From contig NW_006498435.1 of the NCBI RefSeq assembly GCF_000471905.2, forward strand, positions 1,581,882 to 1,645,881: DNA of 64,000 nucleotides, in the 5' to 3' direction. Shown here one piece after another: positions 1 through 11,868 of this stretch (positions within the stretch are counted from its first letter, which is position 1; every line of letters begins with the position of its first letter). Made by a program: the position numbers and the translations under genes. The notes below the pieces were generated by a model, which saw only the letters and a list, made by a program, of their open reading frames with translations, searched no databases and was not told the DNA's origin. Source of the DNA: Amborella trichopoda (Eukaryota > Streptophyta > Magnoliopsida > Amborellales > Amborellaceae).

Positions 1-2091
1 ATATATATATTGCTGTCAAGATGATCAATTAGAGGATTGAAAAATATGAAAACAACCTTTTTTTTTTTGGATTTTTTAGGTGCATCCGTAATTCCTTGCA
101 TTTTCAAGGATCTCAATTCTCAATACAGGCTATTTTGGTATTTTTATAAATAATTTTAAAGGAGGGAACCCAACGTTGAAAAATAAATCCTAAAATGCTA
201 TTTAGGATATATTAACGAGTCCTGACCACTTACCTACCATTTTCCCCAAAATTCGAAAATTCATATAGTGTCCAATAAACCCAAGAAAACACTCATATAC
301 AATGTAGATTAAAAAAAAGAAAGAAAGCAGAGAAGACTTCATCCAAATTCTTAAACATGTGAATATTCAAAACGTAGCTTTATCAAGTACGCTATTTGGG
401 TTCATTTAAGTGTAGTAATTAGGGTACGAGAGAGTGAGGGGTCAAGGGGTGACGTGGGTCTTATCATGGTGGAGAGTATGAGAACCATAAAAGTTGAAAA
501 ATGAGGGTTAAAATGTTTATTTATTTATTTATTTATTTTTGTGAGTTGGGACTTTTACCATAATTTTTTTTCAAATGTAAATTAAAAGAATTTCATGAGT
601 GAGGAGGCTCACTTATTATGCTGCGCCTCCTAACCCATCAAATGTTTTTCTTTGAGATAGATTTATTAAAAAAGAAAAGGAAAATGTTAAAATACGAATG
701 CAGTTTTTATGAAAAGGAAGAAAGGCGCTTGAATCCTAATCCAAAAAGCACTTTGGGAATCACAAATCTAAAATCTTCATGATAACTCTGAAATCAATTT
801 TCAACACCAATTAAGAATTTGGAGCTGAAAAATTGGTCTAGATCTTGTAGATCTATAAAAACTTATTTTTAAGGTAAAATACACCGTTTAGATAGCTTGT
901 TATAATATTCACTATTTTTAAGGCTTAGAATCCTTTTTTTTGTTCACAACTTTAAAAGTCAAAGCTAAAATGATATCTTTGAAGATTTTTTATACTAGAG
1001 CTGTAATTTTTAATGAGTTTTTAGACAAGGCTTTACTTATTTTGATCAGCCCTGTCAAAACATTTTCTACAATAAAACCAAGGTATTATAGACAAAAGAA
1101 AAACCTCACCTCATGACTTAACCAAAAATTTATTTCCGGTGTCCAAAAACCTTCAAATCAATGATCTCAACCTTGATTATTATTTTCAAGTATTCATAGA
1201 TCCATATAATTTGTACCTCTTTTGAATACAAGGTTCATAATTATGTGGAAATAGATTTTGAAAAAGCATACCATTCACATCACATGGACAGGTGGAAAGG
1301 TGCACAAGCCATGGTTGGGATTTCATGAGGTTTATCTAATTGCCAAAGTTAATTTCCTATTTTTATTTTGAAAAATGTATATCGGAATATATACATGAGT
1401 AAGTTTATTTTTATAAAAAAACTAAATAAAAATAATTAAAAAATATTTTAAATAAAAAACAATCAAATTACCCCTTATTATTAATTTTATTAATTCTAAT
1501 TATCTATAAATAAAAATATTTTAAATAAAAAATAATCAAATTACCCCTCATTATTAATTTTATTAATTCTACTTATCTATAATATTATTAAATCACAATT
1601 AATCCATATTATATTATTAACCCGATAGACACATGTCGCAAAAATAAATGGGGACCTAGCTCATAGAATTCAGGGCATGTGACCATTAAAAAAAAGGTGT
1701 TTAGGGCAATGTAGTTAAAATGGGCTCCCTTTTTTTTAAAAATTCCTCTAAGCCAGAGTTTATACCCATGCGAATTCCTTCGTTTTCTCCCTCTATTTAT
1801 TATTTTCAAGGTAACTCTCATCTTTTATTATTATTATGGTAACTCCAAATGTTTCTTTAAAATGTTGTATATTGCTCATTCCTTAAAAGGTCTTGCCATA
1901 AATCTAGCCATATCTATCCTAAAATGTGCATATGATATACCTCCTTTAAAATGTATTATTTACGGCAAGGCTTATCGTCTCCTAAATTTAGTGCCTAATA
2001 CTTGCCCCTAAAAATGATCCAATCCTCTCCTAAACTTGATGCCCTCTCTCATATCCACGTGGGACCACCTAAAATCTCTCAAACTCCAATC
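1..2091. other. AT-rich intergenic DNA, no gene seen
   Basis: I see no coding region with a recognisable product here. The stretch is AT-rich, with homopolymer tracts and short microsatellites such as the (TTTA)n run near 520. The only structured item is the short tandem duplication listed separately at 1,443-1,588. Confidence 0.6.
1443..1588. repeat. 73-bp tandem duplication
   Basis: Two adjacent AT-rich copies with a period of about 73 bp share the core atattttaaataaaaaa followed by caatcaaattacccct and a ttattaatttt run. They differ at only a few positions. No coding content. Confidence 0.7.
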
Positions 2092-2231
2092 TAGGGCTGG
2101 CAATTGGCTGAGCCTCGGTTAGCTTGGCCCAAGTCTGGCCCTCGGCTTGTCTTAGCTTGGCCTAAGTCTGGCCCTCAGGCTACATTTTGCGACCTAAGCT
2201 CTTGGTTTTTAGAGCCCCATTGCCACCCCTA
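2092..2231. mobile_element. 140-bp hAT-type MITE with perfect 8-bp TSD
   Basis: The element starts TAGGGCTGGCAATTGG and ends with the reverse complement of TAGGGGTGGCAATGGG, so the termini form inverted repeats of about 16 bp with two mismatches. It is flanked on both sides by the identical octamer ctccaatc (2,084-2,091 and 2,232-2,239). An 8-bp duplication with TAGGG-type ends is the signature of the hAT superfamily. At 140 bp with no transposase it is a non-autonomous MITE that needs an enzyme in trans. Internally it carries a short repeat of the type agcttggcc(c/t)aagtctggccctc. Confidence 0.9.
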
Positions 2232-4854
2232 CTCCAATCTTCTCCTAAAGTGTTTTTCATTTCTCAGTGGGGAGGAGGAGATCCCCTCAACCTAGGACTA
2301 GAACCTGGGAACCAAGCGCCGCGAATTCTATCGCCTGACGCTCTGGCCACTTTATACCTAGGCTTCTTGCCTAACATCCATGTAGGACCACCTAAAATCT
2401 CTCAAATTTCTTGCTACTTCCTTATATACCTTGAACCACTTAGATACCTTCTAAATCCTCTCATATTCGTACAATAGATATTCCTTAAGGATTGTGCAAT
2501 GTATTGGGGCAAGCTTTCTATGCTTCCTTTGGAGCATAAACCTTATATACTTATTTTTATCCAACCGTGCATTCTGACTCGATGGCTAAGATGGCTCCAA
2601 AAACGATGTCACCTTTCTACACTATTTTATTTTTTAATTTTTTTTTAAAATTATTTTGTAACTAAATTTTAGACGTCCACTCCTCTCCTAAACTTGCACT
2701 TGTACAAAATATAAAAATAAATATTATCAATAAAATAAATTGATTAAAATACCCCTAAAAGTTTCAAGGGGTATTTTGATTATTACATTTTATCGAATTT
2801 TTTTTTAATAATTTTCGTAGGTGCACCCCATTGAGAAGATGATACGTACCAAATGTCATATTCATACAATTTGTAGAAAAATGACTAAAAATAAAATACT
2901 CTAAGGTATCGGATCTAAATCAAACGGTGTGTCGCTCGCTTGATATAAATCAGGCTGCATGGGAGGAGAAGCATATAAATTGGACTGCATGGGAGGGAAA
3001 ATATAGAAACGTTTTGGCATATAAAAATAAAACTCAAGTCCAAATTTCATATTAATAACAGTTAAAAAAAACGAGGTTTGTTTTTGGCCCTTGGATACGG
3101 CTGGTTCAATATGAACTATTAAAAGGTGAACGTATCTTAGGGATTTCGCATGAACGTTTTCACGAGAAGATTTCAAGGTGAGGCTTTACCTTTTTCTTAT
3201 AAGGGCTGGACTTTATAGGAGCTACATTCAAAAGAAAATTTCTTATGCAAAAGTTGAAATAAATGGTGTAAAAAAAAAAGCAAAAAATATCAACTATCAT
3301 CTTAACCTATATATCATTTAGATTAGGGTGTGGTTTGTCTAGAGCCGACTCTAACAATCAAAGTAAAGCGCACTTTCAAATAGTATCAAGAAATGTAGTT
3401 TCGATATTAGAAATTTTTAGGATAACTATATTTTCATATTTAATTATAAAATTAAAGCTTCAAAGATAGTGTAGATCGAATAGATCTATGAAAACTTGAA
3501 AATTTTGAAAATTGATAGTCCAAAAATATATTACAAGATGCATTGCTTTCAAAACTTGAAATCCATTTTTTTCTCATATCCATGATGAGATGATGATCAA
3601 TTTGGGAATATTCAGGCCCCAAAACAACCCCTTGTAGAGAAGTTTTTGAGGTACACCTTAATTTAATTAGAACCTCGCACTTATAAAAAGAAGCTTTTGA
3701 GGTGCACCCAAATTTAATTGTTTAGAGCCTCGCACTTATAAAAACATTTTCCTTTAGATTACTGATTACCATAGTTGTCTGAGATTATGAAATCCAGAGT
3801 CCGCTGGCTCACGAAACCCACACTTATTTAAAAGACGACGCCTATGGACATTAGCCCGCCGCCTTAGATTATCAATGGCAGCGACTTCCTGCCGCTAAAT
3901 CAATGGCATAAAGGTGAAGGTTCACCGGAGCAGTTAGATAAGTAGATATATGGATGGAGATAAAAAGGCCAGTTGGCAAGTTTTTGCAGGGGTATTTTGT
4001 ACAACTCCTCCCTCGAGCACAGAGTCTGTAAATCCCAAATTTTGAGATCGATATACGTGTTTGATTTATGAAAGATGTGGATTCGGAACACTTCCATGTT
4101 TAGTAAAAGAGAAGTTTTAGAGAAAAGTGGAAATGGAAATATCTATTTTCCTTGCATTTATGACTAAAAACTAATTAGGACTAAAAAGTGGATACCGCTA
4201 TTTCCATGGCACTATTGAACCAGACGCATCCACTTGAGACACGGTCTGCAAAACCTTATTTTATAAAAAATCAAACAATCTCAAAAGATTAATTTAAAAA
4301 AATATATATATTGAGTTTTTGGACCTCTGTATTTTTCCTTGGGTGCTTCCTGTTCAATCCTCAATTTACGAGTCATTTTCTCAGCTACACACAGTCAATT
4401 TTTTTTTTTTTTTTTTTTTTTTCTTTTCTGGATTTGATTCTAGATACTCATCATTGTCATTATCTTTTTTTTCCAATTAATTGGGGAGATATAAAGATCC
4501 ACAAAATATTCCGACTTAGAGTTAGAACACCAAATGTTCAGAATTCCAAAAAAAAAAAAAGGCCAAATTAAAATAGTAGAAATTAGAAGTAGATCAAAGC
4601 CATAGGACGAAACATACCCGAATTAAAATAGCAGATATTAATAGTTTAGGGGGAAAAAAAAAAAAGTCATAAGAATAACTAATATTTTATTCAAAAAGAA
4701 ATGTAGAATAATAACTAATTTAGATGTGTTTTTTTGAAGAACTGCCCCTCCCCTCTAAGGATGAGAGTGAAGGGAATTCAGGCAGAGAATTGAAGATCAA
4801 TTCTGCAAATTAAGGCAAAAAAAAAGAATAGAGAAAGAGATAAATAGAACTCAC
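2232..4854. other. Intergenic DNA or long first intron of the MATE gene
   Basis: No second MATE exon or other recognisable coding sequence was found on either strand. If the exon at 4,855-5,088 belongs to a live gene, this stretch and everything to its left is intron, because transcription runs leftwards. Visible structure is limited. There is a degenerate direct repeat of about 65 bp near 3,640-3,745 with the core gaacctcgcacttataaaaa, a poly-T run at about 4,398-4,422, and purine runs near 4,550 and 4,650. Confidence 0.45.
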
Positions 4855-5088
4855 AAGGAGGCTGAAGCCAGAGACTCCAGCGAGAGATGTAGCTATGGCA
4901 GCACCAGAGAGGGACAGCTCGCCTAGGTGGCCGACCACCATTACCGAAACCACCTGTAAAAGATACTGCGTCATGTTAACAACGATCATCGGCCCTGCAA
5001 TTACACATATTTTCTTGATCTCGTCCACCACAACGCCTCCCTTTGCTGGTTTCACCAGCGCCTCTCTCAAACCGCACTCCACCGCCAT
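4855..5088 (-). CDS. MATE-family (DTX) transporter, first exon
   Basis: This reads as the N-terminal exon of a plant multidrug and toxic compound extrusion (MATE/DETOXIFICATION) transporter, an integral membrane antiporter exporting organic solutes in exchange for H+ or Na+. The ATG at 5,088 opens 78 codons. A short hydrophilic N terminus is followed by a first membrane segment from about residue 27 (KKICVIAGPMIVVNMTQ) to VMVVGHLG. The second begins at LSLSGAAIATSLAGVSGFSLL, and both blocks are typical of the family. The frame then meets CTT|GTGAGT, a strong phase-0 donor at 4,854-4,848. In other family members the next exon continues into a GMA...LCGQA block. I do not find that block in the 4.8 kb to the left, so the gene either has a very long first intron or this is an orphan exon. 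The family assignment is firm; the gene's integrity is not. Confidence 0.82.
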
Positions 5089-5290
5089 TATGCCCCTTCC
5101 CCTCTCTCTCTCTCTCTGAACCTCCTAAAAATGATCTTCGGATTGGAGCTATATTTAGAGAGAGAAGATGTTTAGAGAGAGAGAGAAGATGTTTAGAGAG
5201 AGAGAGAAAGAGATGGTTTTCTCTCGCTCTTCCTCTCGCAAATGAAGGGGGGAAAGGGAGGGAGGGTTTTAATAATTGTTGGGCGTGAGA
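5089..5290 (-). promoter_or_regulatory. GA-rich leader and core promoter candidate of the MATE exon
   Basis: Upstream of the MATE ATG on the minus strand lies a purine-rich leader with runs of AGAG and a 21-bp unit (tttagagagagagagaagatg type) repeated near 5,156-5,215. A TATA-like TAAATATA sits at 5,150-5,157, about 62 bp before the ATG. GA-rich leaders are common in plant genes. The start site is not determined. Confidence 0.35.
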
Positions 5291-7241
5291 AGGGACAAGT
5301 TGAGGTGAATGCCTTTTGGATTCTTTTGTAGGAGATTTGCTTAACAAAGTGTCTGACATTTTAGAAATAAATGTTTAAATAACCAAAAATAGTCCAAGGA
5401 AAAACTTTGAATCTAGCCGAGTATGCTGTTAGTTACCTCTGTGTACCCGCGGGAGCATTTTTCTCGATCACTCCCTTCGGTAAAAGTTAATGTAGAATTG
5501 GTATGTGCCCCTGCCCGTGCATTTAGGGATGTAGTGTCTCGGCTAACATCTTTTTATGGGTTTTTGGTTTTCTTTTTTTGAAAATTATACAATGAGACAA
5601 TTTACTATAAGGTGGTCACAATGAATCTTTGACCATTCCATATGAAATTAGATGGTGGCATTTATTTTATTGACCAAGTTTAAACTTCTAACGAAATTTT
5701 TTCGAATTTTGTGACACTTTCAAATTATCAAATTTTGACAAGATGATTGTCACGTGACCTTCTTGTATAAAAATAAATCATCTCATTGTATACAATCCCT
5801 TTTTATTAATTTATTTATTTATTAAAGTAAAAATGGTGGGAATGGAGCCTAGCACATTAGGTTGGGGTACTTGCCCCCACTAACCACTAATGTTCCAATG
5901 TCATTCCCCGACGTCTTCACCAACCTCAAAAAGAACAAAAGTTTGCGAACTCTCAATGTGTGTAACTGAAAATAACATTCAAATGTAGAAAGATTATCCA
6001 ATCTTAGTTCCAAGAGCCTGTGAAGTTGGAAGCTAATTTTTTTAAAAAATAATGAATAATAATATTCTTTATAGCCTGAGCATGTAACTATACATTATGG
6101 TTTTTCACTATCTACAAGTCTGAGATCCATTTAATTATCTAAATAAAAAAATATATTTTGAGTTCTTCAACCCCTAGAACCTAATTTACTCATCTATTCA
6201 ATATTCCGCCAATATTATTCTTTTTCAAGGACTGCTTTTATTTTCTTTTTCTTTTTATAAGTTTAGTCACGAGGTTGAAGAGGTTACAACTCAAATCGTT
6301 TAGATCCCAAGAGCACTCTCAGATTGGGTTCTGCTTGGTAGATTAAATTGACAATATGTTTCCTGAGGAGCACCAAATCTTCTTGCTGCACCAGTATATT
6401 TTCCACATACTCACCCAAAATATCTAGCACCAGCACCATACACTCGGGGATAAATTATTTGCCACAATGCTTTCTCCCCAAGGCAAGTAGGGTAAAATGC
6501 TGGTTTGGAACGGCGTATCAGATTTTTTATACTACAATACCCTTTATTGGACAAAATTTCCAAAACAACTATGCCAACTCTAAATTAGATATTGAAATTA
6601 TTGTATCTAAATTTTGCAAACTTTGAATCATTTGACGAACGTTTTAGGCTCTATTACATCCATTTTTCTTAACGTGATAACTACAAATTAATTGAGTACA
6701 TATTTAGAAAGCTTATATAAGGTGTTAATTGTACAAGTAAGACTCACATAAAAAACCCACTGAAAATAGTCGTTTTGAAGCTAGAAGTCCTCCAATTGAT
6801 CATCTCGACTTGAGAAATATGGATATGAAAAAAAGTTGCAAGTACTAAAAAAGTGTATCATGTAACATAATATTATTTAGATCATCCATTTTCAAGATTC
6901 TCAAGCATTTAGAGCTCTACTTGATTTTTAAAATTTTGGAGCTTTAAATTTCGGGATGCAAATAGGTTCTCAAGACTAGATTTCAATTACCAAACTTGTT
7001 GTTGAGATTCATGGATATTTAAAGATCATTAGCTTTGGTTTGTTTATTGTACCTTGGAAATTCTTATATATGAATACTCATACTAATATCAAAATTCTCT
7101 ATTTTAGTGGAACTTTTGTAATATAGAGCGGCTTATAACATATCATGTGTTAAGCGTTCCATCCCATGAGGGAGGGACACCAATGGCTGTTTTGAAAAGA
7201 TAAAAATATGACTTATTGACCATGATCCCATGAAATATAAG
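5291..7241. other. Host flank with no recognised gene
   Basis: This stretch separates the MATE exon from the 3' LTR edge of the outer Ty3 element. I see no recognisable coding sequence apart from the small unrecognised frame listed at 6,284-6,439. It is AT-rich and unstructured. Confidence 0.5.
6284..6439 (-). CDS. Unrecognised 51-codon open frame
   Basis: A short frame on the minus strand runs from an ATG at 6,439 to a TAA at 6,284. Its composition looks protein-like: it is rich in L, V and E, with an amphipathic stretch LDILGEYVENILVQQEDLVL. I do not recognise it, no splice context or promoter decides it, and a frame this short can arise by chance. It could be a terminal exon or a relic. 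Confidence 0.15.
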   Translation of the reverse strand: MVLVLDILGEYVENILVQQEDLVLLRKHIVNLIYQAEPNLRVLLGSKRFEL

Positions 7242-8099
7242 TGGTTAGGTGCCTCGAGCTCGTCTTCCGGATCCGGATGATTTGGCGGCACGTATCTCAA
7301 ATTTCATGGGAACTCCGAACTTTGAGATTGCTCTCTTGGGAACCTCGCTCAGGAGCAAGGGCAGGTATTCCAACCGATGAGAGAGGAATTTACGGTGAGA
7401 CTTACTCGGGCTGGCTCGCGTGGGCGCCCTCTTAGATCATAAGAAAGCCCCCCAGTCCTACAACTGGTTCGGAATCGCTTCCCTTAGCCTGTATTCTCAT
7501 GTTTCTGCAATCACACACACATGGTTAAGTTTACAGGACAAGTGGGCCGAAGGACCCCACCTTATCTTTGGGTGAATGTACACAAGGCGTGTACATTCAA
7601 AGGAGAAAAGAGAAGAAATGATGAGATGAGAGTTGAGAGAAGGAAGAAGAGAGAAGAAGAAGAAAAGAAAGAGACAATTGACCGAATGACTAGCCTAGCA
7701 CAATGGCTAGATTGGCATGACGATTGACCTAACGTGGTAGCAAGACGGGCACGGTAACGGACGGGCACAGCGACAGTACTACTCGACGACAGAACACCAA
7801 CACCGACCAACCAGACACAGTGGTTAGTTCGACGTGGTAGCAAGACGAACACGGTAACTTAGACCGGCACGACGGCAGTACTGCTCGATGACAAGACTAC
7901 CGTAACAGTGCTAGACTTGTCCCTTGGTCAAATGAGAGAGGAAGAAGAAGAAGAAAGATGGAGATAAGGGGTAAGAAAAACAAAGAGAAAGAGAGAGAGA
8001 AGAAGAGAGAAATAGGAGAGAAGAGAAGGAAAGGAGAAGAAAAAGAAGAGAAGATCAGAGTAGAGAAGAGAGGGGAAGAAGAAAGAGAAGAGAGAGAAG

Positions 8100-8370
8100 A
8101 AAAGCATGGACGATGATGGACTTCTACCGTCCATGACAGAGAAATATGAGAAAGAAAGAATATGGACGGCGATAGACTTCCGCCATCCATGTTAGAGAGA
8201 AGGTGAGAGGGAAAGGACATGGACGGCGATGGACTTTCGCTGTCCATGACAAAGGACAGAGGAGAGAAAGAACATAGACGGCGATGGACTTTCACCATCC
8301 ATGACAGAGGACGGAGGAGAGAAAGAACATGGACGGCGATGGACTTTCATCGTCCATGACAGAGAGAGAG
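8100..8370. repeat. Hairpin-unit minisatellite inside the LTR
   Basis: About five units with a period near 55 bp each carry a short inverted repeat of the form catggacggcga...tcgccgtccatg, spaced by GA-rich DNA. The same kind of array sits in the two other complete LTRs of the family at 13,680-14,210 and 32,250-32,770. Confidence 0.75.
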
Positions 8371-8769
8371 ACATGAATGAGAAATGAATGTCATGCGCGA
8401 CGACGAGCATCACCATGCACCACATGGGAAAGGAGAAATTTGGACAGAGGCCCGATCCACCACTCAGGTTAAGGCCCGCCTCACTGTGCATATTTCCAGA
8501 AGATAAAGGAAGGTTGAGAACGTCATACCCGACAATGAGCATCACTGTGCATGACTTGAGAGGAGAGAGAAAAGAAATCAGAGTGAAGGCAAGAAAGACA
8601 GGGAGGAGGAAAAATGATTTCAGGAAAGAGGAAGAGGAAAGGAAAGTCGAGAGAAAAGAAAGGAAAGAAGAGATGGCAAAGGAAAGTGAGGAGAGAAATT
8701 GAAAGAGATCCAGAGGAGAAAGACGAAAAGAGAGAGAAAGAGATTAGGAAAGAGAAAAGAAGAATAAGG

Positions 8770-9370
8770 AAAGAGAAGAGGAAAGAGGTACACACGTCGC
8801 TGCCACAGTCGTGGGTGTCGGAGGGAGGAGAAAACAGAAAGAGAGATTCGTGCATGGGATTGCCATCGCCGCGCATGTTCAGACAGAGAGAGACAGAGAG
8901 AAAGATAGAGCAGAGAGAAGAAAGTAGAGAAAGAGATTCGTGCATGGCATTGCCATCGCTGAGCATGTTCAGATAAAGAGAGATAGAGAGAAAGATAGAG
9001 CAGAGAGATGAAGTTAGAGAAAGAGATTCGTGCATGGCGTTGCCATCGCCATGCATGTTCAAACAGAGAGAGAGACAAAGAGAAAGGTAGAGCAGAGAGA
9101 AGAAGGGAAGAAAGGATAGAGAAAAGAAAATGCATACGGCGTTGCCATCACTGTGTGTGTGAGATAGAGAAAATACAATAGAGAGAGAGAGGTTCGTGCA
9201 TGGTGCTGCTATCACCATGCACATTCAGCCAGATGGAAATAGAGAGAAAGATCGAGAATAAGAAGAAAGAGAAAGAATGGGACACACACAGTGCTGCCAT
9301 CGCCATGTGGGTTAGAGAAAGAGAAGGAAGAAGATGACATGTACGGTTCTACCACAGCCGTGCGTGTTCA
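8770..9370. repeat. 90-bp tandem array private to this LTR
   Basis: Units beginning gattcgtgcatgg occur at 8,845, 8,935 and 9,025, followed by more degenerate units. Each joins a small cgtgcatgg/ccatgcatg-type hairpin to a long GA-rich tract. I do not see it in the other LTR copies, so it expanded in this copy only. Confidence 0.7.
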
Positions 9371-9666
9371 CAGAGAAGAAGAGAGAGAAGCCGAGAAAAG
9401 AAGAAGAAAGAAAAGAGAGAGGAAGTAAGAGAGAAAAAAAGGAGGAAAGAAGAAGATAGAGAAGCGAGGAGGAGAGAGAAAGAGAGATAAGAGGAGGAGA
9501 GAGAAAATTACCTTATAAAAAGTACCGACCATTTTCTTCTCTCTCCTCTCTTTCTCTCTCTCCAAGACACATTCACGAACTCAAAGTAAAGGCACAAACT
9601 TTATTGGTCAATTGAAAGTCTGAGGGGGGATCAAGGGAAGAATTCTTTACAATTAGGTTTAGCATG

Positions 9667-9674
9667 TATTTATA
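9667..9674 (-). promoter_or_regulatory. TATA box of the outer 3' LTR
   Basis: TATAAATA on the minus strand within CTATAAATACATG. The homologous site in the nested element's LTRs reads TATAAGTA (13,184-13,191 and 31,732-31,739). Its position about 1.3 kb from the LTR start fits the U3/R border of a long LTR. Confidence 0.6.
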
Positions 9675-10991
9675 GAATTGGGCCCAAACATGGGTAGATG
9701 CCCAAAAACTATCTTAATTGATGATAATTACAATTTAATTGAATTAAAATAAATTCTAAAAATGGGTGCAAAATGACTGTTTTGTCGCTGCCTAACAATT
9801 CATGAAATTTCAAAACAATCCATGTTGTTGCCCTAGAATGTGTGTGATCTTCTATGGATGATCCAGGGTTTCTCTGGTGCCCGTTTATCTGAAAGACGAT
9901 TGTTTTCTTGTAGGGATCGGCATGGTGATCGATTTGATACCAACTTTGAGCTATGGATCGTGTTTTTAAGCCACGATCATGCGACTTGAAATTTGGATGA
10001 ATCTTGAAAACTTTGGATCAATAGTATGCTTGTTCCTTGATGTTTTTTCATGATTTCTTCGCAAGATCACACTAAGCATCTCGTCACGATCGCGTGGCAA
10101 CAAATGCAGCCCGATTTTGTGCCCGAACGAAGATTTCACAACTTTTGGGTTTTGGCCGGAATATGGAATTTCGGTTTCAAAATTTACAGTCAATTTATTA
10201 GCTTCATGTATAAAATCCGACCGTTCATCATGTACGGGGTTTTAACCAGAGATAGCTCTAGACCTTACGCACATGAAGGATCTAGTCTCATATCAATCCG
10301 ATACGCGAGCCCATGATTTGGCCATTCAAGAGCGACATGTCGCTGTTTATTTTCCTTAAACTTTTTTCACGGATTGGCAACTTCTCTCTAGCTTTTCTCC
10401 CTGCTCGGGCGTCGTCATGGGGCATGCCACATATCGAAACGCTCGTCTCGACAAGATAAACACGCTAACAAATATTGAGCGTGATCTGACCTGGGACGAA
10501 CAAGATGTAGACCCCAAAATTCACTGCCTGAGACTGAAAAAATAGTCACCTTTTATGGTGATTTGGTGCAGGGAGGGCGCACGGGAATAGTATGCGGCCT
10601 ACCCATTTTTGGTCTTTTACCTATAACTTTGTCCTGGAGTGCCCAATTAAGCTTAAACTTGATCCATAGGGGTTTTCAATCGTGCCAGATCCTATGACGG
10701 TGGTCCCACAACAATTTGACACACCAAAAATATAGTTCTAGTTACGGGATCTGTTGCAGGGTGCTAGAGATTGATTTTTCTGAAATTGTTTCTTTGTCTG
10801 CACTGCCTTAAGCATGTCGGATTGCGACAAAAATTAGCAGGTGGCCTTTTGAAGTTCTTAAGAACATTCTGACTAATTCTAGGGAATTTATGAGACTGTT
10901 GAGAATTCCACTGTATGTCAAGGCTTTATTGACCAGCTTTTCTTTTTATTCTGCATCGGGGACCCAAGGTGCTGAAAAACATCTTCCACCA

Positions 10992-11868
10992 GCTTGCTCC
11001 GCCGAATGTTGGGCTTCGAGAGTAGCGCAAAGGACAACATTCAAAAAATTTCCTTGGACTTTACTAGTTTTTTCTTCCTAGCCACAAGACCACATGAGCA
11101 CCAAGGAGATTCACGCAATGCTATAGCTAGAATGCTTAGACATTTGGATGCAAAGCACAGGTCCATCCGTGGAGACTTTAGGGGGAGAAGAGACTTGTTT
11201 AAGGGATCATGTTGAAGACCTCACCTTCAAGGGACTAATTGTGATTTTGGTCAAACTCAGACCTGTCTAGTGGTCGAGTTCCATGCTGAAGGAAATTTCT
11301 CCCATTTTGTTATGGGTTTGTTTGTTTTGTTGTTTGTTGTGGATGGTCTGCTGAAGGGATTTTGGTTGGCATCCATTTGAGTGGTGCACCAGATTGTACT
11401 CGCTGGGCAAGGTACCTTAGTTTATCGAGGTGACTAGCTGTGGGTATAACCCCTGCCTACTGCTTGCAGTTTTCTTTGCATAACAGGTCCAAGTTCTGAC
11501 TGACTTTGGCATGGGGCTTCTTTAGCATTTTGGAGTGTGTTTGTGACCTCGTGGGAATAATGCTCTTCCTCATGAGACTTGTCTTGCATTCTTGATGAGT
11601 TTTCTGTCTTTCGAGTCCTTTATGTAAATGGACTCAGACTGTTGGAATCTTGCTTGATGCCCATATTTTTGGATCATGGTATAGTGACACCAGGGATTTT
11701 TCTCTTTAGAATGTGGGCTGAAGCCGTCTGTTGAGGCGAGTACTGCATCAACTTGTTTATTGGTCTAAGGGTCCTTTGTGGATTTTCACTTGGACTTGGG
11801 AAGTAGCGCCATAGACACATTTTTCACCAACTTCCTTTTATTTGAGGCTCTTTTATCCATGACCTCTC
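10992..11868 (-). other. 3' internal tail and polypurine tract of the outer element
   Basis: This matches, in reverse, the nested element's 29,385-30,383. On the minus strand it ends in a purine-rich CGGCGGAGCAAGC directly before the LTR, which is the polypurine tract. No coding sequence. It is broken at 11,868 by the nested insertion, whose left target duplicate is ctctc (11,864-11,868). Confidence 0.75.

Larger units (their letters stand above)
7242..10991 (-). repeat. 3' LTR of the outer Ty3 element (3,750 bp)
   Basis: On the minus strand it starts TGGTGGAAGATG at 10,991 and ends CACCTAACCA at 7,242, so it has TG...CA ends. It is an inverted relative of the LTRs at 11,869-15,048 and 30,384-33,619 along its whole length. 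It is about 500 bp longer than those, largely because of a private 90-bp tandem array (8,770-9,370). The flank at 10,992-11,005 is the polypurine side and 7,241 borders host DNA, which makes this the 3' LTR. Confidence 0.85.

Noticed and set aside
1609-3176. Small open frames in the left flank (for example 2,187-2,477)
   Set aside because: Short, no recognisable motif, and one overlaps the MITE ends. Chance frames.
4895-5288. Plus-strand frames opposite the MATE exon
   Set aside because: They lie antisense to a well-supported exon and its GA-rich leader and have no family pattern.
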